Both the position numbers and the translations under genes were made by a program. A stretch of 9,103 bases of DNA from assembly GCA_963854815.1 (NCBI GenBank), contig CAWLAN010000112.1:1-9103 (forward strand), given 5' to 3'. This document shows positions 1 through 6,582 of this stretch, piece by piece. The first letter of the stretch is position 1. Each line of letters starts with the position of its first letter. Below the pieces are notes generated by a model. That model was not told the origin of the DNA. It saw only the letters and a program-made list of their open reading frames with translations, and ran no database searches. This stretch comes from UBA1146 sp963854815. GTDB taxonomy: Bacteria; Planctomycetota; UBA8108; UBA1146.

Positions 1-812
1 TCACGTTCCGTCGCAGGATCGGTCGCGATGTCGTCCTCTTCTCGCAACAGGATTTGTTCCTCATCCGACTTCGGTTGCTGGGCAAGTCGAAGGATGTTTC
101 CCGGCTTCAGGTCAGCATGAACAACCTCATTGGCGTGTGCAGCCGCAAGTCCAAGCGCCACTTGCCGGACAACCTCGAAACAACTGTCCTGATCGCCCGC
201 AAGAGTTCGCATCGAACCAGCCAGATCTCCTCCGCCAATCCACTCCAACACCTGCACTGGAGCACCGTCGACCATCGCATCATCGAGCACTCTCACAACA
301 TTCGGATGGTCGATGCTCCTGCCAATGGACGCTTCACGCAGATGCAGTCTTTGGAGTAATTCAGCTCGGTCCTCATCGCTGGATTTGATCTTCTTGACCG
401 CAACCAGACAGCCAAGATCCGTATCGTAGGCTCGCAGAATTTCTCCCATGCCTCCCGAGCCGACGATTCGTGCATCCTGCCAGCGATCATTGCCGATCCC
501 GCCCGTGTCAGAATCATTGCGATAAATCAGTTCCCTCGATCCGATTCGGATGCGGTCCCCATTTTTGAGGGATGTCTCGTCGACGATTCTTCTCGGTGGA
601 GTTGCATCTCCTAGCAACCAGGTTCCATTGCTCGAACCGAGATCCTCGATCCAGTCAGATCCCGCGTGCGCCCAGACACAGGCGTGCCTTCTCGAGACAC
701 CGGGTTCCTCGATCTGGAGCGAACAACCTTGAGCTCTCCCGATCAGGAACTTGTCCTGTTCGGGAATCTCGTGGCGAGACCCTTCTTCATCGGTGAATTC
801 GAACCATCTCAT
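1..812 (-). CDS. FHA-domain serine/threonine protein kinase, C-terminal part cut by the window edge
   Basis: Reading the minus strand from ATG at 812-810 gives 270 uninterrupted codons to the left edge; no stop is reached, so the gene is partial. Residues about 20-97 form an FHA (phosphothreonine-binding) domain with G25-R26, S40-R-R-H43 and the LGSSNGT loop at 58-64. A Hanks-type kinase domain follows directly: glycine loop GSGGMG at 118-123, VAVK lysine at K140, a probable helix-C glutamate at E160 and catalytic loop HADLKPGN at 232-239 with D234 as presumed base. The loop has HAD in place of HRD, making it a non-RD kinase. No DFG motif appears in the 31 residues after N239, so an insertion is present or the motif lies past the edge. 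No membrane span is seen in this part. By family it phosphorylates Ser/Thr on cytoplasmic proteins; substrates are unknown. It is divergent from the cutA-moeA run, which encodes a second FHA protein. No clear Shine-Dalgarno precedes the ATG. Confidence 0.9.
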   Translation of the reverse strand, partial: MRWFEFTDEEGSRHEIPEQDKFLIGRAQGCSLQIEEPGVSRRHACVWAHAGSDWIEDLGSSNGTWLLGDATPPRRIVDETSLKNGDRIRIGSRELIYRNDSDTGGIGNDRWQDARIVGSGGMGEILRAYDTDLGCLVAVKKIKSSDEDRAELLQRLHLREASIGRSIDHPNVVRVLDDAMVDGAPVQVLEWIGGGDLAGSMRTLAGDQDSCFEVVRQVALGLAAAHANEVVHADLKPGNILRLAQQPKSDEEQILLREEDDIATDPATER

Positions 813-942
813 GCGTAGATGGTGACCGGGAATCTGCTGACGGCAATAAGCATACTGACATAGTTGCAAGTGGCTCCTCGTGCCTAGACAAGGCCACCGT
901 GATAAGATCTCACGAGTTCCGTACACCCCTGTTCGAGTGAGG
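813..942. other. Divergent intergenic region between the FHA-kinase gene and cutA
   Basis: These 130 bases must carry the start signals for both the minus-strand kinase gene and the plus-strand run. No promoter fits well. TTGCAA at 864-869 is its own reverse complement and could serve as a weak -35 element either way: TAGACA (885-890) lies 15 bases downstream on plus, and TATTGC lies 15 bases downstream on minus. Both are poor matches. No riboswitch-like fold, terminator or clear operator was recognised by eye. A molybdenum-cofactor riboswitch was considered, but the space is short and no supporting structure was seen. Confidence 0.5.
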
Positions 943-1272
943 ATGCCTTTGGTCCAGTTGTTACTGGTAACACACCCGGTCGAAACGGCTCCAGACCTGG
1001 CCAGAACTCTGGTCGAGGAGGGGCTAGCAGCGTGTGTGAACATCCTGCCCGGCTGCCGTTCCATCTATCGCTGGGAAGGGAAAACCTGCGATGAGACGGA
1101 ATCGATGCTGTTGATCAAATCGGCCCTGCAGCCGATCGAGCATCTGATCTCCGAGATCACCCGCCGACATCCCCATGACTGTCCGGAGGTGATCGTACTG
1201 GCCTTGTCAGGAGGCCATGCTCCCTACCTGCGCTGGGTCGAGGAGAACAGCCTCGGGAAGGACGGACCGTGA
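943..1272 (+). CDS. cutA: CutA-family divalent-cation tolerance protein
   Basis: The 109-residue product matches the small trimeric CutA1 family in length and sequence. Visible signatures are the first strand (VQLLLVTHP), EEGLAACVNILPG (25-37) with the conserved Cys31, SIYRWEGK (40-47), an acidic ETES segment followed by the LLIK strand, HPHDCPEVIVL with Cys80, and the C-terminal YLRWVEENS helix. Family members bind copper and other divalent ions in vitro; the in vivo role is not settled, and a cytoplasmic location is expected. I chose ATG 943 because family homology begins at this Met. In-frame GTG codons at 937 and 880 would add 2 or 21 residues with no family match. The ribosome site is weak (GAG at 935-937). 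The stop overlaps the moeA start by 4 bases (GTGA), so the two are probably co-translated. Confidence 0.9.
   Translation: MPLVQLLLVTHPVETAPDLARTLVEEGLAACVNILPGCRSIYRWEGKTCDETESMLLIKSALQPIEHLISEITRRHPHDCPEVIVLALSGGHAPYLRWVEENSLGKDGP
1256..1262 (+). promoter_or_regulatory. Ribosome binding site of moeA
   Basis: GGAAGGA lies inside the end of cutA, 6 bases before the GTG at 1269. It is a strong Shine-Dalgarno match and supports the GTG start that overlaps the cutA stop. Confidence 0.75.
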
Positions 1273-2504
1273 TCGATCCCGATGAGGTCCGCCAACAGAT
1301 TCTCGACAGGATTCAACCGCTCGGTACCGAAACGATTCCACTGGAAGAGGCGACCCGCAGGTTTCTCGCCAGTTCGATAGCCACACGTGACCCGATCCCC
1401 CCTTTCGACAACACCGCCATGGATGGATTCGTCCTCAGAGCGACTGATACCGGTTCTGCATCTGAATCCACGCCTGTCACGTTGCCTGTGGTCGCAACGA
1501 TAGAAGCGGGTATGCCGGGGGACACTCCCCTTGAATCTGGCCAGGCGATGCGGATCTATACCGGGGCGGTGATCCCACCCGGTGGAGACTGCATCATCCC
1601 GTTCGAGAAGTGTCTCCAGTACGACTCCGAGAAGGTGACGCTCGACCATCCCATCGGCACGGGAAGCCACATTCGGAAAATGGGAGAAGATGTAGCTGCC
1701 GGCGAATCGGTGCTGGAACCGGGAATTCGCATCAGCCCTGCAGCCATCGGATTGCTGGCGAGTATCGGGGCTACAGAGATTCTCGTTAATCGAAGACCAC
1801 GGGTCGCCGTCCACTCGAGCGGAAATGAACTGGTCGAGATCAACTCCGATCTCAATCCGGGTCAGATCCGTAACTCGAACCTGTATTCTTTATGCGCTCG
1901 CCTCCAGAGGTGGGGAGCGGAAACTCTCCCGAGACCAGTACTGCTCGACGATATCGATGCGATCCGCGATGGCCTGCAGGAAACCCTCGCCCTCAAGCCC
2001 GATGCCATCATCACCACAGGGGGAATCAGTGCAGGCGATCTCGACTACATCCGCGAAGTGGCCCGCGAGATGGGCGACGATGTACAGGTCCGCAAAGTCT
2101 CCATGAAGCCAGGCAAACCGCTGGTAGATGGTCTTCTCGGCGGTGTGCCCTTCTTTGGACTTCCGGGCAATCCCGCGGCGTGTCTGGTCTCCTTCGAGAT
2201 GTTCGTGCGCCCGGCGCTTGCCCGGATGGAACAGAGGCCAGATGGCATCCACCCGCTACGATACGGGGTTCTTCAGAAGGGAGACCCGGTACCTCCGGGA
2301 GATCGCATGCGGCTACTGAGGGGCCGCTTCAGCCCCGATCCACAGGGCGGGCCAGATCGCGTCGAGATCCCTTCTGGACAGGGCTCTCACCTGCTCAGTG
2401 GATTCGCGCGTGCGAACTGCCTGGTCAAGATCCCGGCGCAAGAGCAGATGATTCGACCTGGAGATCTGGTCGAGGTCTGGTCGTTGACGGATGAAGAGGC
2501 ATGA
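1269..2504 (+). CDS. moeA: Molybdopterin molybdenumtransferase MoeA
   Basis: This cytoplasmic enzyme inserts molybdate into adenylylated molybdopterin to form the molybdenum cofactor. The 411-residue product is full length for the family (E. coli MoeA is 411). Motifs in order: PPFDNTAMDGF (44-54), TGAVIPPGGDCIIPFE (98-113), GSHIRKMGEDV (132-142), SSGNELVE (183-190), the MogA-like core TTGGISAGDLDY (249-260), KPGKPL (280-285), GLPGNP (297-302) and a C-terminal domain IV ending IRPGDLVEVW. Residues in line with important E. coli MoeA positions are present: D52, D141, E187, D257, P299 and P302. Translation starts at GTG 1269 within the cutA stop, with a good ribosome site at 1256-1262. The last bases overlap a possible upstream start (2491) of the next gene. 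No MogA or early-pathway genes (moaA-E) lie in the window. Confidence 0.96.
   Translation: MIDPDEVRQQILDRIQPLGTETIPLEEATRRFLASSIATRDPIPPFDNTAMDGFVLRATDTGSASESTPVTLPVVATIEAGMPGDTPLESGQAMRIYTGAVIPPGGDCIIPFEKCLQYDSEKVTLDHPIGTGSHIRKMGEDVAAGESVLEPGIRISPAAIGLLASIGATEILVNRRPRVAVHSSGNELVEINSDLNPGQIRNSNLYSLCARLQRWGAETLPRPVLLDDIDAIRDGLQETLALKPDAIITTGGISAGDLDYIREVAREMGDDVQVRKVSMKPGKPLVDGLLGGVPFFGLPGNPAACLVSFEMFVRPALARMEQRPDGIHPLRYGVLQKGDPVPPGDRMRLLRGRFSPDPQGGPDRVEIPSGQGSHLLSGFARANCLVKIPAQEQMIRPGDLVEVWSLTDEEA
2495..2499 (+). promoter_or_regulatory. Ribosome binding site deciding the start of the FHA-metallopeptidase
   Basis: AGAGG lies 9 bases before ATG 2509. The earlier in-frame ATG at 2491 has only a weak GACGG upstream and would overlap moeA by 14 bases. 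This favours 2509, although the choice changes only six residues. Confidence 0.55.
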
Positions 2505-2508
2505 GACG

Positions 2509-5500
2509 ATGAAGAAGCGCAATCCCCTCTCTGTGGTCATCCAGGATTCCTCCGGCAAAAGGACCATGCTCCTATCCGGTGACGGCCCCTGGACCATCGG
2601 GCGAGATCCGGAGTGCGAGATCCCCCTCGCAGACGACCGTGCATCTCGCCGCCACGCCAGACTGGAAGCCGAGGATCGTGGCCTGGTGGTGAAAGATCTG
2701 GGAAGTTCCAACGGCACACGGCTCGATGGAAAAACAATTCGGGGTTCGGCTCCTTTCCCCAGTGGATCGAGATTGCTGATCGGCGGTTCCACAGTCCATT
2801 TGCAGAGAGCACCGATGAAGGCTGCCTCTCCGGGCAAGATCGTTGCTCCTCGAAGGAGCACACAACTGAAAACGGCGACTCCGGTTTCAGCGCCGGTGAA
2901 AATCGCACCTCGTGCCAGACGAACGAAGACACAGACCTCGTCGAGTACAAGTTCCCTTGTGCTTCTGATCGCGGCAGTCCTCGGAATCGGTATTGCCGTG
3001 CAAAATCTGATGAAATCCGATTCACCTGCAGAGGATGATATTTCCACGGTGGCGACGACCAGTTCCCTCCAGGGTAAGAACGGTCCGCTCGACCAACTGA
3101 ACGCCCCAATTCCACGTCCTTCCAATATCGAGAAAGAGCCGCCACTTCGCGAGACTCTGGAAGTGGCGAAGCAGGAAGATACGGCGGTTCGTCCCCGGGT
3201 CGGATTCGATCCCGATGCGAGGTTCGACATTCCTTTCGAGGAAACCGACCAGGAACCGGTCACTCCCTCCGAAGATGAGACCCGTCCCGAAGTTGAACAG
3301 ATACTTCCCCCCGATGAGGGTCGTGTCACTCTCAAGATCCTCGATGAAGCATGGCCCCCCTCCGACCGGATCATCGCTTACGAATACCACCAGAAAGATC
3401 ACCATGGCGGACCCGCCTTCATCGACCGTCGAGGCAAAGAATTGGACAGAAGAGGAGCCAGAAACCGCAAGTCCTACCGGGTCATCGCACTGGAGGTCGA
3501 GAACTCGACCGCCGTGGAACAACTCGTTCAGATCCGTACCCCGCTGCGCAAGGATCTCGAGATGAGATTCCGGATCCTTCCGGGACGCAGCCTCAGAAGA
3601 TACCTCGCCATCGAGGATCCGCAGCAGAATCCCATCCTGGTCGAGATGCTCGATGCAGAGGGTGAACTGCTCGATTCTCGAGAACGAGTTCTGCTGCCAG
3701 GTCACAGCTCGGAGAACCCCCAGGAAGCGATCGTCATCGCCAGGGAACGTGAACGAGAAGAATGGGTTCGGGAGCAATTCCAGCTCCACCCCATCGAGGT
3801 GAAGGTGATCGACGACGATGGAAAACCAATCGCCGGGGCTCGCGTGATGCTTCTGTCCAACGACAGTCTTGGAGTGATGGAAGGAACAACCGATGGCGAT
3901 GGGTCGTGGACGGGAATGGCGATTCCCGGTTCATGGACGGTGATCGCTCATGGGGAGATCGAGGAAGAGATCGATCCCGATACCCAGACGATAGTCGTAC
4001 GGCTGCCACGGCTCTTCATCCTGCAAGGAACGCTGGCTGCAAGCAAAGAGACGGTGACGCTGGCGCCGAAGAAATCGACGGTGATCGCGGTCCAGGATCG
4101 AGAAGGAAAGGGGCTCCAGGTCGAACGGGTGTGGGTGACTCCGGAGCCGGTAGCCCAGGCATATACCACCGAGAGAGTCGCCCGGGAGTTGGGTTCGCGA
4201 GGACGCCTCGAGTCCTCACGCAGCATCCCGGCTGGACGTTTTCGACTGTTGCTCGCCGGCCTTCCCGTCGATGTCTGCGTGATTGGTCGAACCACGGAGG
4301 GCGAGCCTTTCTTGCTCAGGAATCGAACCGGTGGAGATCGCGATGAAGTTCCCATGATCCTGGTTCCGGAACGGATGGGACGTCTCCAGTACACGTATGA
4401 TTCGGCCTTCGGAGGAGCCGGAGATGGAACCGTGGAAGTGGTTTCGGTCGATGGATTCCGCGAGCGTTTCACCCTCGACACCTCTGAAACTCGCCGCGCA
4501 TGGGTGATGCCCGGCACCTATCGCCTCGATGTGAGGAGTTCGCTTCCCGGCGGTCAGTCCTCGCGGTTTTTGCCCTATCGCAGATCACTGGCCCCCGGCG
4601 AAAGACATGACCTCGAACCCAGGTCGCCCTGGACACCGATTCTCCATTTCGAACGCAAGGACAAGGACATCCAGATGCGACTCTCCATCTCGGATGCCGG
4701 CGGGCGGGTTCTGGAGAAAGTGCCGGGCAAGAACGGTTCTCTGGCCGCAATCGATCGCAATGGCAGAGTAGTGATAGAACGAAAACTGGGCACGCTGCGC
4801 TGGCAAGAACCAGAAACTCTTCAACGCGTTGATCTCGACAAGTTGAGCATCCAGGTGGATGTCCCGTTCGGAGATTCAGCAATCCGCGGGATCGCGAAAT
4901 CCGAAACCCCCATCACCATCAACGATGCGGGCTCCAGTGCATCCGGCCCGAGCGTGTTCAAGGCGCGCATGAAGTCGATGATGCCAGAAGTTAAACGGAG
5001 CCTGCAAGGATGCAGGGATCATCTTGGATCAGCCGACGGGGTCATGAGACTGTTCATGGATTTCGACATCTTCTTGCCACCAGGAGTGGGAGGACTCGGC
5101 GGAGGCGGAGTCATCGTTCTCGATGCCGCGGTCCTCCACGAATACACAGGGGTGGGAGACATCCTTCCGGGTGCCTTCACCCACGAACTCGGGCACAACA
5201 TCGGTTTCGGTCACGATCCGTACATGCTGCTGGCCAATTGTGGTGTCGATGAAGGAATCTACGGCGAACTCGGTTATCGCCTGCTCAATGCCAGGGCATT
5301 CCAGCGGACCCTCGATTGGCTACTCGAACGAAATAGTGATCGGAAGTCATCCTGGCAACCGAACCCGTCCGTCTTTGCTGCCTTGCGCTTTTTTCACGGT
5401 CTCGGGGTACACCACAAGATGTTCACCGAGAGACGTGCTTCCGAACAGACGCTCAATCTACATGGGCTCTCGAGCATCGAGCGAATCGCAGCACTCTATT

Positions 5501-6582
5501 CCATCGCCCTGGGCAAAAACGTTGCCTGGATCTTCCGTGCAAATGGCTGGCCCGTCTTCGATGAGCGAGTCGATCTGGGTGGAACTGCGGTCAAGTTCAC
5601 ACGAACCCATCCCAGACAACTCAACTACAACAGACTCGACGGCACGATCATCAATGGCTGGTGGGTTCGTGGGCCGGTCGAGGGCGACGACACGGCACCA
5701 GATCCCTGGAAAAGACTGGTCTGGCCGACTCCTTTCACCGATCTCTCTTCCCAGCAGCCTCCGGGAAGCAAGAACAGGCGCTGGCTCTTGTTCCGCAGGA
5801 TCGCAATCGGGGAAGACATCGATGCTCGACTCGCCATCGCGGCAGACGTGAAGATGCAAGTCAAGGTCAATGGATCACATATAGGTTTCATCGATGCCAG
5901 TGCGCAGATGAGCCAACCGATGCACGACGAGTTGATGCTCAACAACAAGAAACCGTTCCCTGTCAGGCTGCTGGCAGGAGAAAACATCATCGAGGTCGCG
6001 GTGACTCAACTGGTGGGTACCCGGGGGTTCAGACTCGAGCTGATGTCTGCGGAAGGGACCCCGATCCCCGTGGGCGTCCTCGACGAGGGACCCGATGGAG
6101 AGGACCTCTCGGAGGAGATCTCACGCATCGAAGCCCATCAACCTCTCATCAACGGTTCCTTCGAGGCCGAAGGGTACCTCGATGGATGGATCAGGGGTGA
6201 AATCGATCCCGGAGGCTCGATCAGATTTGTGCGCGAAACCGAGAATCTCGTTGCCGACAGTTCCGCACTCAAAGCAGAACTCCGGGAACCGGGGGCCGGA
6301 GGAATCATCCAGCGGATCGTGGTGACACCTGGGAAAAAGTATCGAGTTACTGCTCTCATCAAGGCAGAGGGGTTCCAGGGCGAAGCGCTGGTGGGCTTCT
6401 TCACTGGACGGCTCGGATCCTGGAACTCCAGATCGAAGCCTCTTCGGCGCGATACCGCCTGGACTCGAATCTCCTTCGATTGGAGTCCAGGAACCAGCAG
6501 GACCACCTACATCGCCTGTTACCTGAAAGGACAGACCGGGACAGTGTGGTTCGATCAAATCGAGATGAAGGAGATCCGGTGA
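2509..6582 (+). CDS. Membrane-anchored FHA-domain protein with an adamalysin-like zinc metallopeptidase motif
   Basis: This product of about 1357 residues is not a named protein I recognise. Residues 5-100 are an FHA domain: GRD (31-33), SRRH (46-49), LGSSNGT (64-70). Residues 101-149 are a basic, Thr/Ser/Pro-rich linker. Residues 150-168 (LVLLIAAVLGIGIAVQNLM) are a single membrane span with Arg/Lys on its N-terminal side, predicting FHA inside and the rest outside. An acidic, Pro-rich stretch follows to about 270. Residues 428-500 resemble a carboxypeptidase-regulatory-like beta sandwich (GKPIAGARV, TDGDGSW), with further probable beta regions to about 700. The zinc signature HELGHNIGFGHD is at 892-903 (ligands H892, H896, H902; catalytic E893), followed by helical sequence that also recalls M60 peptidases. 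Residues about 1090-1185 look like a galactose-binding-type beta domain, and 1213-1357 like a CBM4/9-type jelly roll. No N-terminal signal peptide is present. ATG 2491 is an alternative start. The stop overlaps the next gene by 4 bases. Confidence 0.88.
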   Translation: MKKRNPLSVVIQDSSGKRTMLLSGDGPWTIGRDPECEIPLADDRASRRHARLEAEDRGLVVKDLGSSNGTRLDGKTIRGSAPFPSGSRLLIGGSTVHLQRAPMKAASPGKIVAPRRSTQLKTATPVSAPVKIAPRARRTKTQTSSSTSSLVLLIAAVLGIGIAVQNLMKSDSPAEDDISTVATTSSLQGKNGPLDQLNAPIPRPSNIEKEPPLRETLEVAKQEDTAVRPRVGFDPDARFDIPFEETDQEPVTPSEDETRPEVEQILPPDEGRVTLKILDEAWPPSDRIIAYEYHQKDHHGGPAFIDRRGKELDRRGARNRKSYRVIALEVENSTAVEQLVQIRTPLRKDLEMRFRILPGRSLRRYLAIEDPQQNPILVEMLDAEGELLDSRERVLLPGHSSENPQEAIVIAREREREEWVREQFQLHPIEVKVIDDDGKPIAGARVMLLSNDSLGVMEGTTDGDGSWTGMAIPGSWTVIAHGEIEEEIDPDTQTIVVRLPRLFILQGTLAASKETVTLAPKKSTVIAVQDREGKGLQVERVWVTPEPVAQAYTTERVARELGSRGRLESSRSIPAGRFRLLLAGLPVDVCVIGRTTEGEPFLLRNRTGGDRDEVPMILVPERMGRLQYTYDSAFGGAGDGTVEVVSVDGFRERFTLDTSETRRAWVMPGTYRLDVRSSLPGGQSSRFLPYRRSLAPGERHDLEPRSPWTPILHFERKDKDIQMRLSISDAGGRVLEKVPGKNGSLAAIDRNGRVVIERKLGTLRWQEPETLQRVDLDKLSIQVDVPFGDSAIRGIAKSETPITINDAGSSASGPSVFKARMKSMMPEVKRSLQGCRDHLGSADGVMRLFMDFDIFLPPGVGGLGGGGVIVLDAAVLHEYTGVGDILPGAFTHELGHNIGFGHDPYMLLANCGVDEGIYGELGYRLLNARAFQRTLDWLLERNSDRKSSWQPNPSVFAALRFFHGLGVHHKMFTERRASEQTLNLHGLSSIERIAALYSIALGKNVAWIFRANGWPVFDERVDLGGTAVKFTRTHPRQLNYNRLDGTIINGWWVRGPVEGDDTAPDPWKRLVWPTPFTDLSSQQPPGSKNRRWLLFRRIAIGEDIDARLAIAADVKMQVKVNGSHIGFIDASAQMSQPMHDELMLNNKKPFPVRLLAGENIIEVAVTQLVGTRGFRLELMSAEGTPIPVGVLDEGPDGEDLSEEISRIEAHQPLINGSFEAEGYLDGWIRGEIDPGGSIRFVRETENLVADSSALKAELREPGAGGIIQRIVVTPGKKYRVTALIKAEGFQGEALVGFFTGRLGSWNSRSKPLRRDTAWTRISFDWSPGTSRTTYIACYLKGQTGTVWFDQIEMKEIR
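5182..5217 (+). other. Zinc-binding active-site motif HELGHNIGFGHD
   Basis: These codons encode residues 892-903 of the large protein. The pattern HExxHxxGxxHD is that of metzincins, and HELGHN-x-G-x-x-HD is especially close to the adamalysin/ADAM (M12B) consensus. It is preceded by a hydrophobic strand (VIVLDAAVLHEY) and a Gly-rich loop, as expected for an edge strand before the active-site helix. No typical Met-turn was found at the usual distance downstream; M906 sits immediately after the motif. Confidence 0.8.
6568..6573 (+). promoter_or_regulatory. Ribosome binding site of the TPR-like gene
   Basis: AAGGAG lies inside the end of the FHA-metallopeptidase gene, 5 bases before GTG 6579. 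This strong site fixes the start at the overlapping GTGA and not at an ATG further upstream in the same frame (6480). Confidence 0.8.

Noticed and set aside
54..796. Several short plus-strand open frames and one minus-strand frame (293-517) over the left-edge region
   Set aside because: All overlap the continuous minus-strand FHA-kinase reading frame, which carries clear FHA and kinase motifs and explains the region.
880..942. Longer cutA form starting at GTG 880
   Set aside because: The extra 21 residues do not resemble CutA, and the family N-terminus aligns with the Met at 943.
813..942. Promoter pair, operator or molybdenum-cofactor riboswitch in the divergent gap
   Set aside because: Only weak hexamers around the self-complementary TTGCAA were found, with 15-base spacing and poor -10 boxes; no conserved riboswitch structure was seen.
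1224..1814. Minus-strand open frame of 196 codons opposite moeA
   Set aside because: It lies fully against conserved MoeA and CutA motifs and has no family signature; an antisense shadow.
1892..2494. Plus-strand 200-codon frame inside moeA
   Set aside because: It is out of frame with the intact, full-length moeA, and its Arg/Ser/Pro-rich product is typical of a shifted frame.
2313..3374. Minus-strand open frame of 353 codons opposite moeA and the FHA-metallopeptidase
   Set aside because: It spans two well-supported plus-strand genes, has a low-complexity Ser/Arg-rich product with no recognisable motif, and is the kind of antisense frame that codon bias in GC-rich genes produces.
3790..4009. 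Possible role of the beta-sandwich region as a carboxypeptidase or an isopeptide-forming pilin domain
   Set aside because: The region resembles the regulatory-like beta sandwich only; no carboxypeptidase zinc site, sortase signal or Lys-Asn isopeptide triad could be supported.
6480..6578. Longer form of the TPR-like protein starting at ATG 6480
   Set aside because: It would overlap the FHA-metallopeptidase gene by over 100 bases in another frame; GTG 6579 has AAGGAG 5 bases upstream and a standard 4-base overlap.
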